DNA of 64,000 nt from contig NZ_ALAB01000004.1 of NCBI RefSeq assembly GCF_000280055.1, positions 1-64,000 on the forward strand, written 5' to 3'. The position numbers were made by a program, and so were the translations under genes. The notes under the pieces were generated by a model. The model was given only the letters and a program-made list of their open reading frames with translations, did not search any database and had not been told where the DNA came from. Source of the stretch: Alishewanella aestuarii B11. Lineage in GTDB: Bacteria > Pseudomonadota > Gammaproteobacteria > Enterobacterales > Alteromonadaceae. Below, one piece after another: positions 1 to 7,599 of the stretch (positions within the stretch are counted from its first letter, which is position 1; each line of letters opens with the position of its first letter).

Positions 1-6
1 AAAAAC

Positions 7-30
7 AAGCAGCAAACGTCAACACGCCCT
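7..30. repeat. left copy of 24-bp inverted repeat flanking mutM
   Basis: These 24 bases are the exact reverse complement of 871-894, so the two copies bracket mutM. This copy lies 18 bases before the mutM start codon. The G-rich end (reading GGGCGTGTTGACG on the minus strand) faces mutM. I do not recognise the family; it could be a dispersed palindromic repeat or part of a small mobile element. Confidence 0.9.
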
Positions 31-47
31 TAATACCGGAGTATAAG

Positions 48-872
48 ATGCCAGAGTTACCTGAAGTTGAGGTCTCGCGTTTGGGGATCAGCCCGCATTT
101 GCAAGGACAACAGCTAACCAAGGTTGTCGCCCGGCAGCGTCAGTTGCGTTGGTGGGTGCCGGATGAGGTGCTGCAGCAACAGCAGCAACCGATTTTAGCG
201 GTAAGACGGCGCGCCAAGTATTTACTGCTCGATTTGCCCGGCGGCAGTATTATTCTGCATTTGGGGATGTCGGGGCATTTAAAGGTGGTACCGGCGGATC
301 TGGCGCCGGGTAAACATGATCATCTGGATTTGCTATTTGCAAACGGTACTGCACTGCGCTTAAACGATACCCGGCGCTTTGGTGCCGTGCTGTGGCAGGC
401 ACAAGGCGAGCAACATCCGTTGCTGGCCCAGTTAGGGCCTGAGCCATTAACGGCCGACTTTACTGCGGAAACCCTGATCCAGGCTTGTCAGCGCCGCGGC
501 AGCGCGATCAAACTGGTATTAATGGATAACCATGTGGTGGTGGGTGTTGGGAATATTTATGCCAATGAAGCCTTATTTAAAGCTGGTATTAATCCACAGC
601 AACCGGCGCGCGACGTCAGTGCTGATAAGTTGGCATTGCTCTGTACCATCGTCAAAGAAACCCTGACGGCGGCAATAGTGCAGGGCGGCACCACGCTGCG
701 TGATTTTAGTCAGGTAGACGGTAAGCCCGGCTATTTTAAACAGGAGTTATTGGTATACGGCCGTGGTGGCCAGCCGTGCGTTAACTGCGATACTGCGCTG
801 TCAGAAGTGCGGTTGGGCCAGCGCAGTACGGTATTTTGCCCGCTCTGTCAGCCGTTGCTGCAAAAGAACTAG
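48..872 (+). CDS. mutM: formamidopyrimidine-DNA glycosylase (MutM/Fpg)
   Basis: Bifunctional DNA glycosylase/AP lyase that removes 8-oxoguanine and other oxidised purines in base-excision repair. The product is 274 aa, close to the family norm of about 270. It begins MPELPEVE, which after Met removal exposes the catalytic N-terminal proline followed by the essential Glu. A C-terminal zinc finger is complete: Cys244, Cys247, Cys264 and Cys267 in a C-x2-C-x16-C-x2-C arrangement. The start is fixed by the invariant PELPE motif. The residues just after it read VSRLGI where many family members have T(S/T)RRGI, a mild departure. The gene stands alone between two copies of an inverted repeat, and its TAG stop overlaps the right copy. 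Confidence 0.97.
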   Translation: MPELPEVEVSRLGISPHLQGQQLTKVVARQRQLRWWVPDEVLQQQQQPILAVRRRAKYLLLDLPGGSIILHLGMSGHLKVVPADLAPGKHDHLDLLFANGTALRLNDTRRFGAVLWQAQGEQHPLLAQLGPEPLTADFTAETLIQACQRRGSAIKLVLMDNHVVVGVGNIYANEALFKAGINPQQPARDVSADKLALLCTIVKETLTAAIVQGGTTLRDFSQVDGKPGYFKQELLVYGRGGQPCVNCDTALSEVRLGQRSTVFCPLCQPLLQKN

Positions 873-894
873 GGCGTGTTGACGTTTGCTGCTT
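871..894. repeat. right copy of 24-bp inverted repeat flanking mutM
   Basis: Perfect reverse complement of 7-30. It begins on the second base of the mutM TAG stop and ends 21 bases before the stop of the convergent outer-membrane protein gene. A related stretch with 16 of 21 matches, all five differences being transitions, lies at 41276-41296 downstream of degS. Confidence 0.9.
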
Positions 895-915
895 AGATTT
901 TAGTCTGGCGCAGTG

Positions 916-2553
916 TTAAAAACGGCGCTTGGCAGTCACACGCCACTGCCAGCTGCCGAGATCCGGGTTATCACTGATTGGCCGCGTCAGATCCAGATGA
1001 ATCATGGTGCCGCGGCTGGAGTGGCTGGACAGCAAGCGAATGCCGACGCCCAGGCCAAACAGAATTTCATCATCGATACCGGCTTTACCGTTTAATGCGG
1101 CCAAATCCTCTGCGGAGCGGCCGCCCCAGCTGCGGCCGACATCACCAAAGGCGGCAAAGCCGACATCAAAAATCTGCCATAAATTCCAGTCGGTATAATG
1201 GCGATACTCTGCGGTGGCCACCATGCGGTTATCGCCACGCTGATAATACAGCGGGAAGGCGCGCAGGCCACTATCGCCGCCGAGATACAGCGCTTCGTCG
1301 GCAAACAAGTTGCGGCCGCGTTCGGCGGAGATACTGCCGACCAGACTATTGCGGGCGTTGAGCTGATGATTAAGCTGTAAACCCAGATGCCACAACTCTT
1401 GCTTGCGCTGCTGCCAGTCCAGCTGTTGATAGGCCAGATCTGAAAAGAGCCAGGTGCGGTCGTTCAGTTGCCAGGCTTTGCTTACCTCCGCTTCCAGCCT
1501 TAAACCATCTTCATCGGCGCCCAGCCAGGGTTGCATTAAGCCCAACCGCAGCCGCAGTTGCCAGCCGGCATTAATATCCTCTACCCGGTTAAACTGATTG
1601 ATATTAAACAGCTTGTAGAAGTCGTCCTGCAGTAACTGGTATTCCAGATAAAGGTAAGACAGGTTGCGCTGTTCAGGCAAGCTTAAAACCGTACTGTCCA
1701 GTTCATTAAAATCAACATCCTCCAGTTGCATACCAATATTGAGCCGTTGGATGGTGTGACCGCGCAGTGCCAATTTAAAACCGGCAGAAGCATCAAACTG
1801 GTGCCGGGTGCGGTTATATTCGTTAACGGTTTCCGATAATAAGTAATCAGTGACCTGCTCTTTGTTTTTTACCAGGTCAGCATTAAAGGCCCAGTTCGAA
1901 TCCAGCCGGTAGAACGGCCGCTGTACTGCGAAGCGATAATTTTCACCATCCGAGTTATCGGCATAGCTAAGCAGGGTGTTCCAGTGGCTACCAAAGATAT
2001 TTGGGCTAGCGAAGCTAAGTAAGTAACCACTACGCTCACTGTCTTTGGCGTAATCAAGCTGGATCTGATTACCTGAACCCAGCAGGTTATCTTCGGCAAC
2101 ACCTAGCGAGTACTTGGTTTCACCCCCCTCGCTGGAAAAATCGATTTTTGGCAGGAGTGACCAGTTATCCCAGGTGGTGACGCGCACGGTCGCGGTATTC
2201 GCTCCAGGGCAATACTGTACAACCTCTACCCTGGCATCACGCAGATAACGGCGGCTACGTAATAGACGCTCGGTCTCGGCCAGCTCTGATAGGTTCAGCG
2301 GGGCATCCTGCAGAAACAGTAAGTCATCGCGGATGGTTTGTTCGGTGGTAATAATGTGGGTGTGGTTAGCAAAGCGATGTAGCCAGAATATACCAGGCTC
2401 ATCAAGATCAAAGACGTTTTCTTGTTGAAATTGAATTGTAGCAATTATCGGTTGGCGTGTTTTTAGTTTTGTCGGATCGAAGTCAGACTGACAATCTGCC
2501 GCAAGGGGCAGACTGCACAGACCGATACCGAGCAGACCAAACTGACGCCACAT
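916..2553 (-). CDS. Omp85-like outer membrane protein (POTRA + barrel)
   Basis: Predicted outer-membrane beta-barrel of the Omp85/surface-antigen superfamily, 545 aa. Residues 1 to about 19 form a signal peptide. Residues about 35-125 look like a single POTRA-type module (beta strand, two helices around SELAETERLLRSRRYLRD, two strands). The rest is alternating hydrophobic/polar barrel sequence ending in Phe, as expected for BAM substrates. Near residue 430 is GGDSGLRAFP, which resembles the conserved lid-loop motif of Omp85 proteins, but the usual RG(Y/F) reads RAF. It is too short and has too few POTRA modules for BamA or TamA. It is the last gene of a tight operon with an MscS channel and a DUF432-like protein. 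Substrate or function is unknown. Confidence 0.75.
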   Translation of the reverse strand: MWRQFGLLGIGLCSLPLAADCQSDFDPTKLKTRQPIIATIQFQQENVFDLDEPGIFWLHRFANHTHIITTEQTIRDDLLFLQDAPLNLSELAETERLLRSRRYLRDARVEVVQYCPGANTATVRVTTWDNWSLLPKIDFSSEGGETKYSLGVAEDNLLGSGNQIQLDYAKDSERSGYLLSFASPNIFGSHWNTLLSYADNSDGENYRFAVQRPFYRLDSNWAFNADLVKNKEQVTDYLLSETVNEYNRTRHQFDASAGFKLALRGHTIQRLNIGMQLEDVDFNELDSTVLSLPEQRNLSYLYLEYQLLQDDFYKLFNINQFNRVEDINAGWQLRLRLGLMQPWLGADEDGLRLEAEVSKAWQLNDRTWLFSDLAYQQLDWQQRKQELWHLGLQLNHQLNARNSLVGSISAERGRNLFADEALYLGGDSGLRAFPLYYQRGDNRMVATAEYRHYTDWNLWQIFDVGFAAFGDVGRSWGGRSAEDLAALNGKAGIDDEILFGLGVGIRLLSSHSSRGTMIHLDLTRPISDNPDLGSWQWRVTAKRRF

Positions 2554-2566
2554 TACACTTCTCCCT

Positions 2567-3427
2567 TTAACTGCGTCCGGATTTTGCCTCGCTACTGGCA
2601 GTGCCGCTTGTAAATTGCATTGGCGTCATGCCCTCGGCCGAAAGATATACCGTACGTTGTGGATAGGGTATTTCAATATTTTCTGCTTCAAAGGCGAGTT
2701 TGATCTCCTCTTGCAAACTATTACGCAAAGCCCGGAAATTTTCTGACGTACTCCACACTGAAAATTGCAGATTCAGTGCTGAATCGCCAAAGCCGGTGAA
2801 TAAAAACGCTGGCGCCGGTTCATCCAGACATAACGGATTGTTCTCAGCAACGGAAAACAACACTTGTCGTACTTTGGAGATATTTTCTTTATAGGCGACG
2901 CCCAACAATATATCAAACCGCCGGATCGGGAACCGGGTCAGATTAGTCACTTCAGATTTAATCAGGCTTTCATTCGGCAGCCTTACAAAGAGATTATCAA
3001 AGGTACGCAGTTTTACAGAAAGTAAATCGATCGACAGCACCTCACCGGTAGTATTACCCACTTTAATCACATCACCGACCTGAAAAGGTTGCTCGCCAAT
3101 TAAAAACAGGCCGCTAATCAGGTTTGAGGCAGATGTTTGTGAGGCAAAGCCAATAGCGACAGATAGTACCCCAGCGGCCCCGAGTAACACGCCCAGCGAA
3201 AAGCCCAACTGATGTAATGCCGATGCGCTGAATAATGCCAGGATGAGCCAGTAAATCAGACGTTTAAACAGTGCGGCATGATGGCGGGAAAAGTTTTTAC
3301 TGATCAGTTTTTCGGCAGCCCGTGACACCTGGCGCGCCAACACAAAGCCAATGCTGACAAATAACAGTGCTTGCAAGCCATTTATCACAGTAGGTGAATT
3401 TAAAAATAGCCAGAGTTTGTCTAGCAT
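2567..3427 (-). CDS. MscS-family mechanosensitive ion channel
   Basis: Small-conductance mechanosensitive channel of the inner membrane, 286 aa, similar in length to E. coli MscS. Three N-terminal hydrophobic segments lie at about residues 14-30, 57-75 and 82-112; the third is the Gly/Ala-rich pore helix (GVLSVAIGFASQT). The MscS beta domain follows (QPFQVGDVIKVGNTTGEV) and then the soluble alpha/beta vestibule domain. Such channels release solutes during hypo-osmotic shock. It starts 9 bases after the DUF432-like gene and ends 13 bases before the outer-membrane barrel gene, so co-transcription is likely. The context suggests a role tied to the envelope rather than a stand-alone valve. Confidence 0.92.
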   Translation of the reverse strand: MLDKLWLFLNSPTVINGLQALLFVSIGFVLARQVSRAAEKLISKNFSRHHAALFKRLIYWLILALFSASALHQLGFSLGVLLGAAGVLSVAIGFASQTSASNLISGLFLIGEQPFQVGDVIKVGNTTGEVLSIDLLSVKLRTFDNLFVRLPNESLIKSEVTNLTRFPIRRFDILLGVAYKENISKVRQVLFSVAENNPLCLDEPAPAFLFTGFGDSALNLQFSVWSTSENFRALRNSLQEEIKLAFEAENIEIPYPQRTVYLSAEGMTPMQFTSGTASSEAKSGRS

Positions 3428-3436
3428 AGCAACTCC

Positions 3437-4243
3437 TTAGTGCTGAAAAATGTCGGTGAACGCACGGACCAGGCCTCTGGAATCCGTTTTAAACTGCGCC
3501 GGTGCGAGTTGCTGTTGGCTGGTCAAACCTACTGGTAAGGTTTGACCCAGTTGAAAGTGGCTCAGGCTTTGCAGGTTTTCATGTCTTAATACTATCGGAT
3601 CGGTCCATAAGCTGCCGTCCTGATGACCATACAGTGCCAGATAGGGTAAAGGAATACTTAGCTTATCCAAGGTTAATATGGCTGTGGAGCGGTTTTCAAT
3701 GGTCACAGCAGTGATTGCCCGGTGCGGGCGTGGCGGAATTTCCTCTAAACAGTGTCTGGCCTGAGTTTTATCGGCGTAGCAAAGCTCCCCCTGATGCGTT
3801 GGTGGCCCAAACCAGGTATCAGATAAACGTTGCACAGGGAGCTGGAGCAAACTCAATGCAGGTTGTTGCACTGTGATATCGATCACCACCGGTGAGCTAA
3901 TGTAAAACACACTGTTTTCTCCGGGGGGAATACTTACCCGCTGCCGGGTTTTAATTACCACGGACCGATCCAGTAGTTTGGGTTTAAGCTGAAAAGTAGT
4001 AGGGCTGTTGCGGAACATAAAGCGCTGTGTGGCGAGTAATTCAGGTAAACAGACCGCACCGTTGCTTTCTAATCTGCATTGCAGTTCTGATTCATTATCG
4101 CGCTCGAAGCTAAACAACCATTCCTGCAAATTACGCTTTAGGTATAAGGTAAGTGGACCTATAGCGACTTGCCAGCATTGCTCAAGCTCTAGTGCCTGAG
4201 GTAACCACCACTGTAAAGGTGAAGCGTGCTCAGATGTTGACAT
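3437..4243 (-). CDS. DUF432-like protein upstream of mscS
   Basis: A 268-aa protein with no signal peptide and no membrane segment, so probably cytoplasmic. It is rich in beta-strand-like segments and contains PRPHRAITAVTIENRSTAILTLDKLSIP at about residues 171-199 (given here only as the landmark for the domain core, with PRPHRAI and the Lys before LSIP prominent). I think it belongs to DUF432, a family I recall as lying next to MscS-type channels in other prokaryotes, but I could not check this. It is the first gene of the operon with mscS and the Omp85-like gene. A reasonable guess is a channel partner or regulator. ATG at 4241-4243 is preceded by AGGAGTG at a usual distance. Confidence 0.6.
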   Translation of the reverse strand: MSTSEHASPLQWWLPQALELEQCWQVAIGPLTLYLKRNLQEWLFSFERDNESELQCRLESNGAVCLPELLATQRFMFRNSPTTFQLKPKLLDRSVVIKTRQRVSIPPGENSVFYISSPVVIDITVQQPALSLLQLPVQRLSDTWFGPPTHQGELCYADKTQARHCLEEIPPRPHRAITAVTIENRSTAILTLDKLSIPLPYLALYGHQDGSLWTDPIVLRHENLQSLSHFQLGQTLPVGLTSQQQLAPAQFKTDSRGLVRAFTDIFQH

Positions 4244-4486
4244 AATACACTCCTGTTGGTGACCCCTATGCTAGCAGAAAGTCGCAGTTGCACCAGAAAA
4301 CTTTTTCCCGCTCAGGTTGAGTTAAGCTAAGTTAAACTATAAAATAACCAGCAATTTAGCCAGTCTTTACCTGGCAACTTAACCCTTACCCTTGTGGAGT
4401 TTGCATCCTTTATGGACTTACCCAGTAGCAGGCCTAGCCTGCATATTCCCAAGATTCGAATTAATCTGCGCTTAATAAGCTGACGC

Positions 4487-4492
4487 TATAAT
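4487..4492 (+). promoter_or_regulatory. candidate -10 box for mgtE
   Basis: A perfect TATAAT lies 37 bases before the mgtE start codon. No good -35 hexamer is seen at 16-18 bp, so the promoter may be of the extended or activator-dependent kind. Transcription would begin near 4498-4500, inside the 5' arm of the leader hairpin. Confidence 0.45.
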
Positions 4493-4494
4493 GT

Positions 4495-4523
4495 CTCTTA
4501 TCAAGCGCCCGAGCTGATAAGAG
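4495..4523 (+). promoter_or_regulatory. mgtE leader hairpin covering the ribosome binding site
   Basis: CTCTTATCA at 4495-4503 pairs perfectly with TGATAAGAG at 4515-4523, with two further G-C pairs inside. The 3' arm contains AAGAGG (4519-4524), the only Shine-Dalgarno-like sequence ahead of the ATG at 4530. The fold would therefore limit translation initiation. It is not an M-box; no such element is visible. Confidence 0.5.
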
Positions 4524-4529
4524 GCCGTT

Positions 4530-5873
4530 ATGGAATTACCCGTTCTTATCGAAACCTTAAGTGCCGCCCTTGAGCACGACACGGTACATTTGCTTCGTGA
4601 CCAGCTGGAAGATGTGCATCCGGCTGACTATGCCGCCGCGTTAACTGAATTTCCACCACAAGATTTATGGACCTTGCTCACTGCTTTGCCGCGAGCTGAA
4701 CAAGCGGAAGTCTTTGGTTATTTACCGGCAGAGCAGCAGGTTAAACTGGCGATTAGCGTCAGTCGTCGTAAACTCTCGCCGATTATCCGGCAAATGTCGT
4801 CTGATGAACGCGCCGATCTGTTTAACCGCTTAACTGATGAACAGCGTGATACCTTATTACCGGCACTGGCTCAGGCTGAACGTGAGGATCTGCTGCGTCT
4901 GACGTCTTACGAGGAGGGCACCGCCGGTGCTATTATGACGTCGGATTACGCAATCCTGCAGCCGGAGTTGACCGTGCGGGAGGCGATTGAAGTACTTCGC
5001 CGTGAAGCGCCGGATAAAGAAACTATCTATTCTGCCTATGTTGTAGATAAAGCGCGTAAGCTAATTGGTGTTGTCAGTTTACGTGACCTGATACTGGCAC
5101 CGGTCAGTATGCGGGTTGATGATTTAATGAATCACGATCCGATCTGTGCCAGCGTTGAAATGCCGCAGGAAGAAGTGGCCGCCTTGATTGCCAAGTATGA
5201 CTTACTGGCCCTGCCTATCGTGAATGAGCTGGAGCAGATGGTCGGTATTGTTACCTACGACGATGCAATGGATGTCGCAGAAGAAGAGGCCACTGAAGAC
5301 TTCCACAAAACCGCCACTATCGGCAAGCTGGAAAGTAGCGTGAAAGAGGCGGGTATCGGCCTGCTGTACCGCAAGCGGGTATTCTGGTTGGTGGTGCTGG
5401 TGTTTGGCAATATTTTTTCCGGTGCCGGTATCGCCTTTTATGAAGAAACCATTTCCAGTTATCTGGCCTTATTATTCTTTTTGCCGTTACTGATTGCCAG
5501 TAGCGGTAACGCTGGCGCACAATCCGGCACCCTTATGGTTCGGGCGCTGGCCACCGGTGATATCAAGCTGCGCGACTGGGGCTATTTGTTGGGTAAAGAA
5601 TGTTTAGTCGCAGGTTTGCTGGGTTTGACGATGTCTGCGGCTGTGGTTGGCCTGGGCTTCTGGCGCGGTGGTGCAGATATTGCTGTCGTTGTGGCCTCTA
5701 CCATGATGTTGGTAGTGTTGGTGGGTAGTTTAATCGGCATGTCGCTGCCGTTTTTACTGAGCCGCTTTAATCTGGACCCGGCCACCGCCAGTGGCCCACT
5801 GATCACATCCATTGCGGATGTGGCTGGGGTAGTGTTGTATTTTTCAATTGCTACCTGGTATCTGGGGTTGTAA
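4530..5873 (+). CDS. mgtE: magnesium transporter MgtE
   Basis: Mg2+ channel/transporter of the inner membrane, 447 aa, the normal length. Residues 1 to about 125 form the acidic helical MgtE N domain, residues about 130-255 hold two CBS domains (TSDYAILQP, MNHDPICAS) that sense cytoplasmic Mg2+, and residues about 280-447 form five membrane helices. The pore-domain signature SSGNAGAQSGTLMVRALA is present. The gene is monocistronic: divergent from the mscS operon and followed by a strong terminator hairpin at 5965-5991. The leader hairpin at 4495-4523 suggests translational control. Confidence 0.96.
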   Translation: MELPVLIETLSAALEHDTVHLLRDQLEDVHPADYAAALTEFPPQDLWTLLTALPRAEQAEVFGYLPAEQQVKLAISVSRRKLSPIIRQMSSDERADLFNRLTDEQRDTLLPALAQAEREDLLRLTSYEEGTAGAIMTSDYAILQPELTVREAIEVLRREAPDKETIYSAYVVDKARKLIGVVSLRDLILAPVSMRVDDLMNHDPICASVEMPQEEVAALIAKYDLLALPIVNELEQMVGIVTYDDAMDVAEEEATEDFHKTATIGKLESSVKEAGIGLLYRKRVFWLVVLVFGNIFSGAGIAFYEETISSYLALLFFLPLLIASSGNAGAQSGTLMVRALATGDIKLRDWGYLLGKECLVAGLLGLTMSAAVVGLGFWRGGADIAVVVASTMMLVVLVGSLIGMSLPFLLSRFNLDPATASGPLITSIADVAGVVLYFSIATWYLGL

Positions 5874-5964
5874 ATTTTTTTATCGGTTGGTAACAACCCA
5901 AAGGTACTATTGCGCATGTATCGTGTATTCAATATCTTAAGCATATTAGGCGATTAAGTTGCAG

Positions 5965-5991
5965 AAAATGCCGGTCATTGACCGGCATTTT
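5965..5991. terminator. intrinsic terminator after mgtE
   Basis: A perfect 12-bp stem (AAAATGCCGGTC with GACCGGCATTTT) closed by a 3-base loop. A-rich and T-rich flanks make it usable on either strand. It separates mgtE from the next operon. Confidence 0.85.
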
Positions 5992-6029
5992 CGTGGCTGA
6001 GTAAAAATGCTTGTTTAAACGGATATGCG

Positions 6030-6446
6030 ATGAGATTGTGGTTTGTGCTCTGTTGTTGTCTGCTGCTGACGCTGCCCTGCCGGGCGGTTGAGGTCGTAGT
6101 ACATGCCGCGGTGACTGACACTCAGCTCAGCACCGCCCAGCTACGAGCAATCTTTACCATGCGGCAAACCCGCTGGTCTGATGGCCAGAGCATTCAGGTT
6201 CTGGTACTAGCCTCTGATCATGAGTTGCATCAGGCGTTTACCCGTAAATTTCTGAAGATGTTCCCTTATCAACTGGACGCAATCTGGCACCGACAACGCT
6301 ATTCAGGTATCGGTGGTTCGCCACTACTGCTGGCGTCGGTAGATGAATTGCGTACCGCTCTTTCTCAAACTCCCGGCGCTATTGGCTATCTGCCCGCCGG
6401 TACCGGCACGGCTGAATTAAAAGTGGTGACACCGTATGAAAACTAA
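6030..6446 (+). CDS. periplasmic PBP-like (PstS-related) small protein
   Basis: A 138-aa exported protein: residues 1-20 are a signal peptide (LLLTLPCRA), and the rest resembles one lobe of a periplasmic substrate-binding protein of the phosphate-binding class (ALRAIFTMRQTRWSDG, then a C-terminal PGAIGYLPAGT motif). PstS proteins are about 300 aa, so this is a reduced version, a size also common in standalone PBP-like proteins of marine gammaproteobacteria. It overlaps the next gene by 11 bases and heads an operon ending in a GGDEF-EAL protein. The likely role is ligand sensing or ligand delivery; the ligand is unknown. Confidence 0.7.
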   Translation: MRLWFVLCCCLLLTLPCRAVEVVVHAAVTDTQLSTAQLRAIFTMRQTRWSDGQSIQVLVLASDHELHQAFTRKFLKMFPYQLDAIWHRQRYSGIGGSPLLLASVDELRTALSQTPGAIGYLPAGTGTAELKVVTPYEN

Positions 6447-7599
6447 TTGGTCAGCCGCGGCAATGCTGGCGTTATCCGCTCATACCACTGCCTCAGCCAG
6501 TGTAGAATGGCATGGCTTTATTGCACAGGGGCTGGCGCAGTCAGAAAATTCCAACGCGATTAACAACTCCGGTAAGGTGTCATCAGCGTTGAGTGAGCTT
6601 GGCTTAAACGCTAAGTGGCAGCTTTCAGATCGCTGGCGGCTTGCTGGTCAGGTTGTTTATCTGGATGGCGGTAATCGTTATCCGCAGGGCGCCCGACTGG
6701 ATTATCTGTTTTTGGATTTTAGTCTGGTCGAGCGCTTTGACCATCAGATCAATCTCTATGTCGGCCGTTACAAAAACCAGCACTGGTTATTTTCCAGCAC
6801 CCGTGATGTGCCCTTTACCCGCCCCAGCATCATCTTGCCGCAATCCGTTTATTACGATGCGTTTCGCGACATTGCCGTGGCCAGTGATGGTATTGGTTTA
6901 AAGGGATATTGGCAGCACCCGGCCGGAGAACTGGAATATAACTGGAGTTATGGTGCGACCAAAATCAGTCGCGATCAAAGTCGTATTTTACTAAGTCCGC
7001 AGATCCAGGGTAAGGCGGAGCAAAAGTATGTGCATCAGGCCAGTGTGTTTTGGCAGGGGACTGGCAGTCAGGCCAGTTATGGGTTGTCGTTACTGGATTC
7101 CGAATTCAGTTACAACCCGGGCAATCCTGATGTTTTTGTTGCCAGCGAGGTGATTTTACAGCGGGTGATGCTCAATTGGCGGTACCAGTTGGAAAACTGG
7201 GAGTTTGCTTCTGAGTTGATGCAAGAGCGGATGTCGGTAAATGGCTTTTATCTGCCGGTATTTACCGAAACGCTGCACGGTCTGGGCGGATATTTATCGG
7301 CCCGTTATCGTTTTAGCGGGGGCTTATCTGCACTGGCAACGGTCGATTATTTAACCCGTAACAAGCATGATAAACGCGGCAGTAGCCTGGAACAGCTCGG
7401 TGTGCCGGCTTATTTTGGCTATCAGCAAAGCCTGATGCTGGGGTTTAGTTACGATCTGGCGCCAAATCTACGCCTGCAGGCAGAGCAACACTGGGTCGAT
7501 GGTACTGGCCGTTTGTCACCCAGTCTGGTGCCGGATCTGAGCAGAAATCAGCAGCGTTACTGGCAGTTGTGGGCATTACAACTGATGTATTGGTTCTGA
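6436..7599 (+). CDS. predicted outer-membrane porin-like barrel
   Basis: A 387-aa protein with an N-terminal signal peptide (cleavage near HTTASAS, about residue 22). The remainder is alternating-strand, aromatic-rich sequence of outer-membrane barrel type, ending in LQLMYWF with C-terminal Phe. No characterised porin family is recognised with certainty. Translation is probably coupled to the preceding gene (ATG at 6436 lies inside its 3' end), and its TGA overlaps the ATG of the GGDEF-EAL gene. The three-gene layout implies that barrel, periplasmic protein and c-di-GMP enzyme act together. Confidence 0.72.
   Translation: MKTNWSAAAMLALSAHTTASASVEWHGFIAQGLAQSENSNAINNSGKVSSALSELGLNAKWQLSDRWRLAGQVVYLDGGNRYPQGARLDYLFLDFSLVERFDHQINLYVGRYKNQHWLFSSTRDVPFTRPSIILPQSVYYDAFRDIAVASDGIGLKGYWQHPAGELEYNWSYGATKISRDQSRILLSPQIQGKAEQKYVHQASVFWQGTGSQASYGLSLLDSEFSYNPGNPDVFVASEVILQRVMLNWRYQLENWEFASELMQERMSVNGFYLPVFTETLHGLGGYLSARYRFSGGLSALATVDYLTRNKHDKRGSSLEQLGVPAYFGYQQSLMLGFSYDLAPNLRLQAEQHWVDGTGRLSPSLVPDLSRNQQRYWQLWALQLMYWF

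Noticed and set aside
1-900. mutM carried inside an insertion sequence or MITE with 24-bp terminal repeats
   Set aside because: No transposase is present, the GGGCG ends face inward, and I see no target duplication: the outer flanks (AAAAAC and AGATTT) do not match.
4244-4529. Mg2+-sensing M-box riboswitch upstream of mgtE
   Set aside because: The interval lacks the M-box conserved segments and, given the TATAAT at 4487, the transcript leader would be only about 30 nt.
5582-5944. 120-aa open frame on the minus strand over the mgtE end
   Set aside because: It lies antisense to the conserved membrane domain of MgtE, has no ribosome site and resembles no family.
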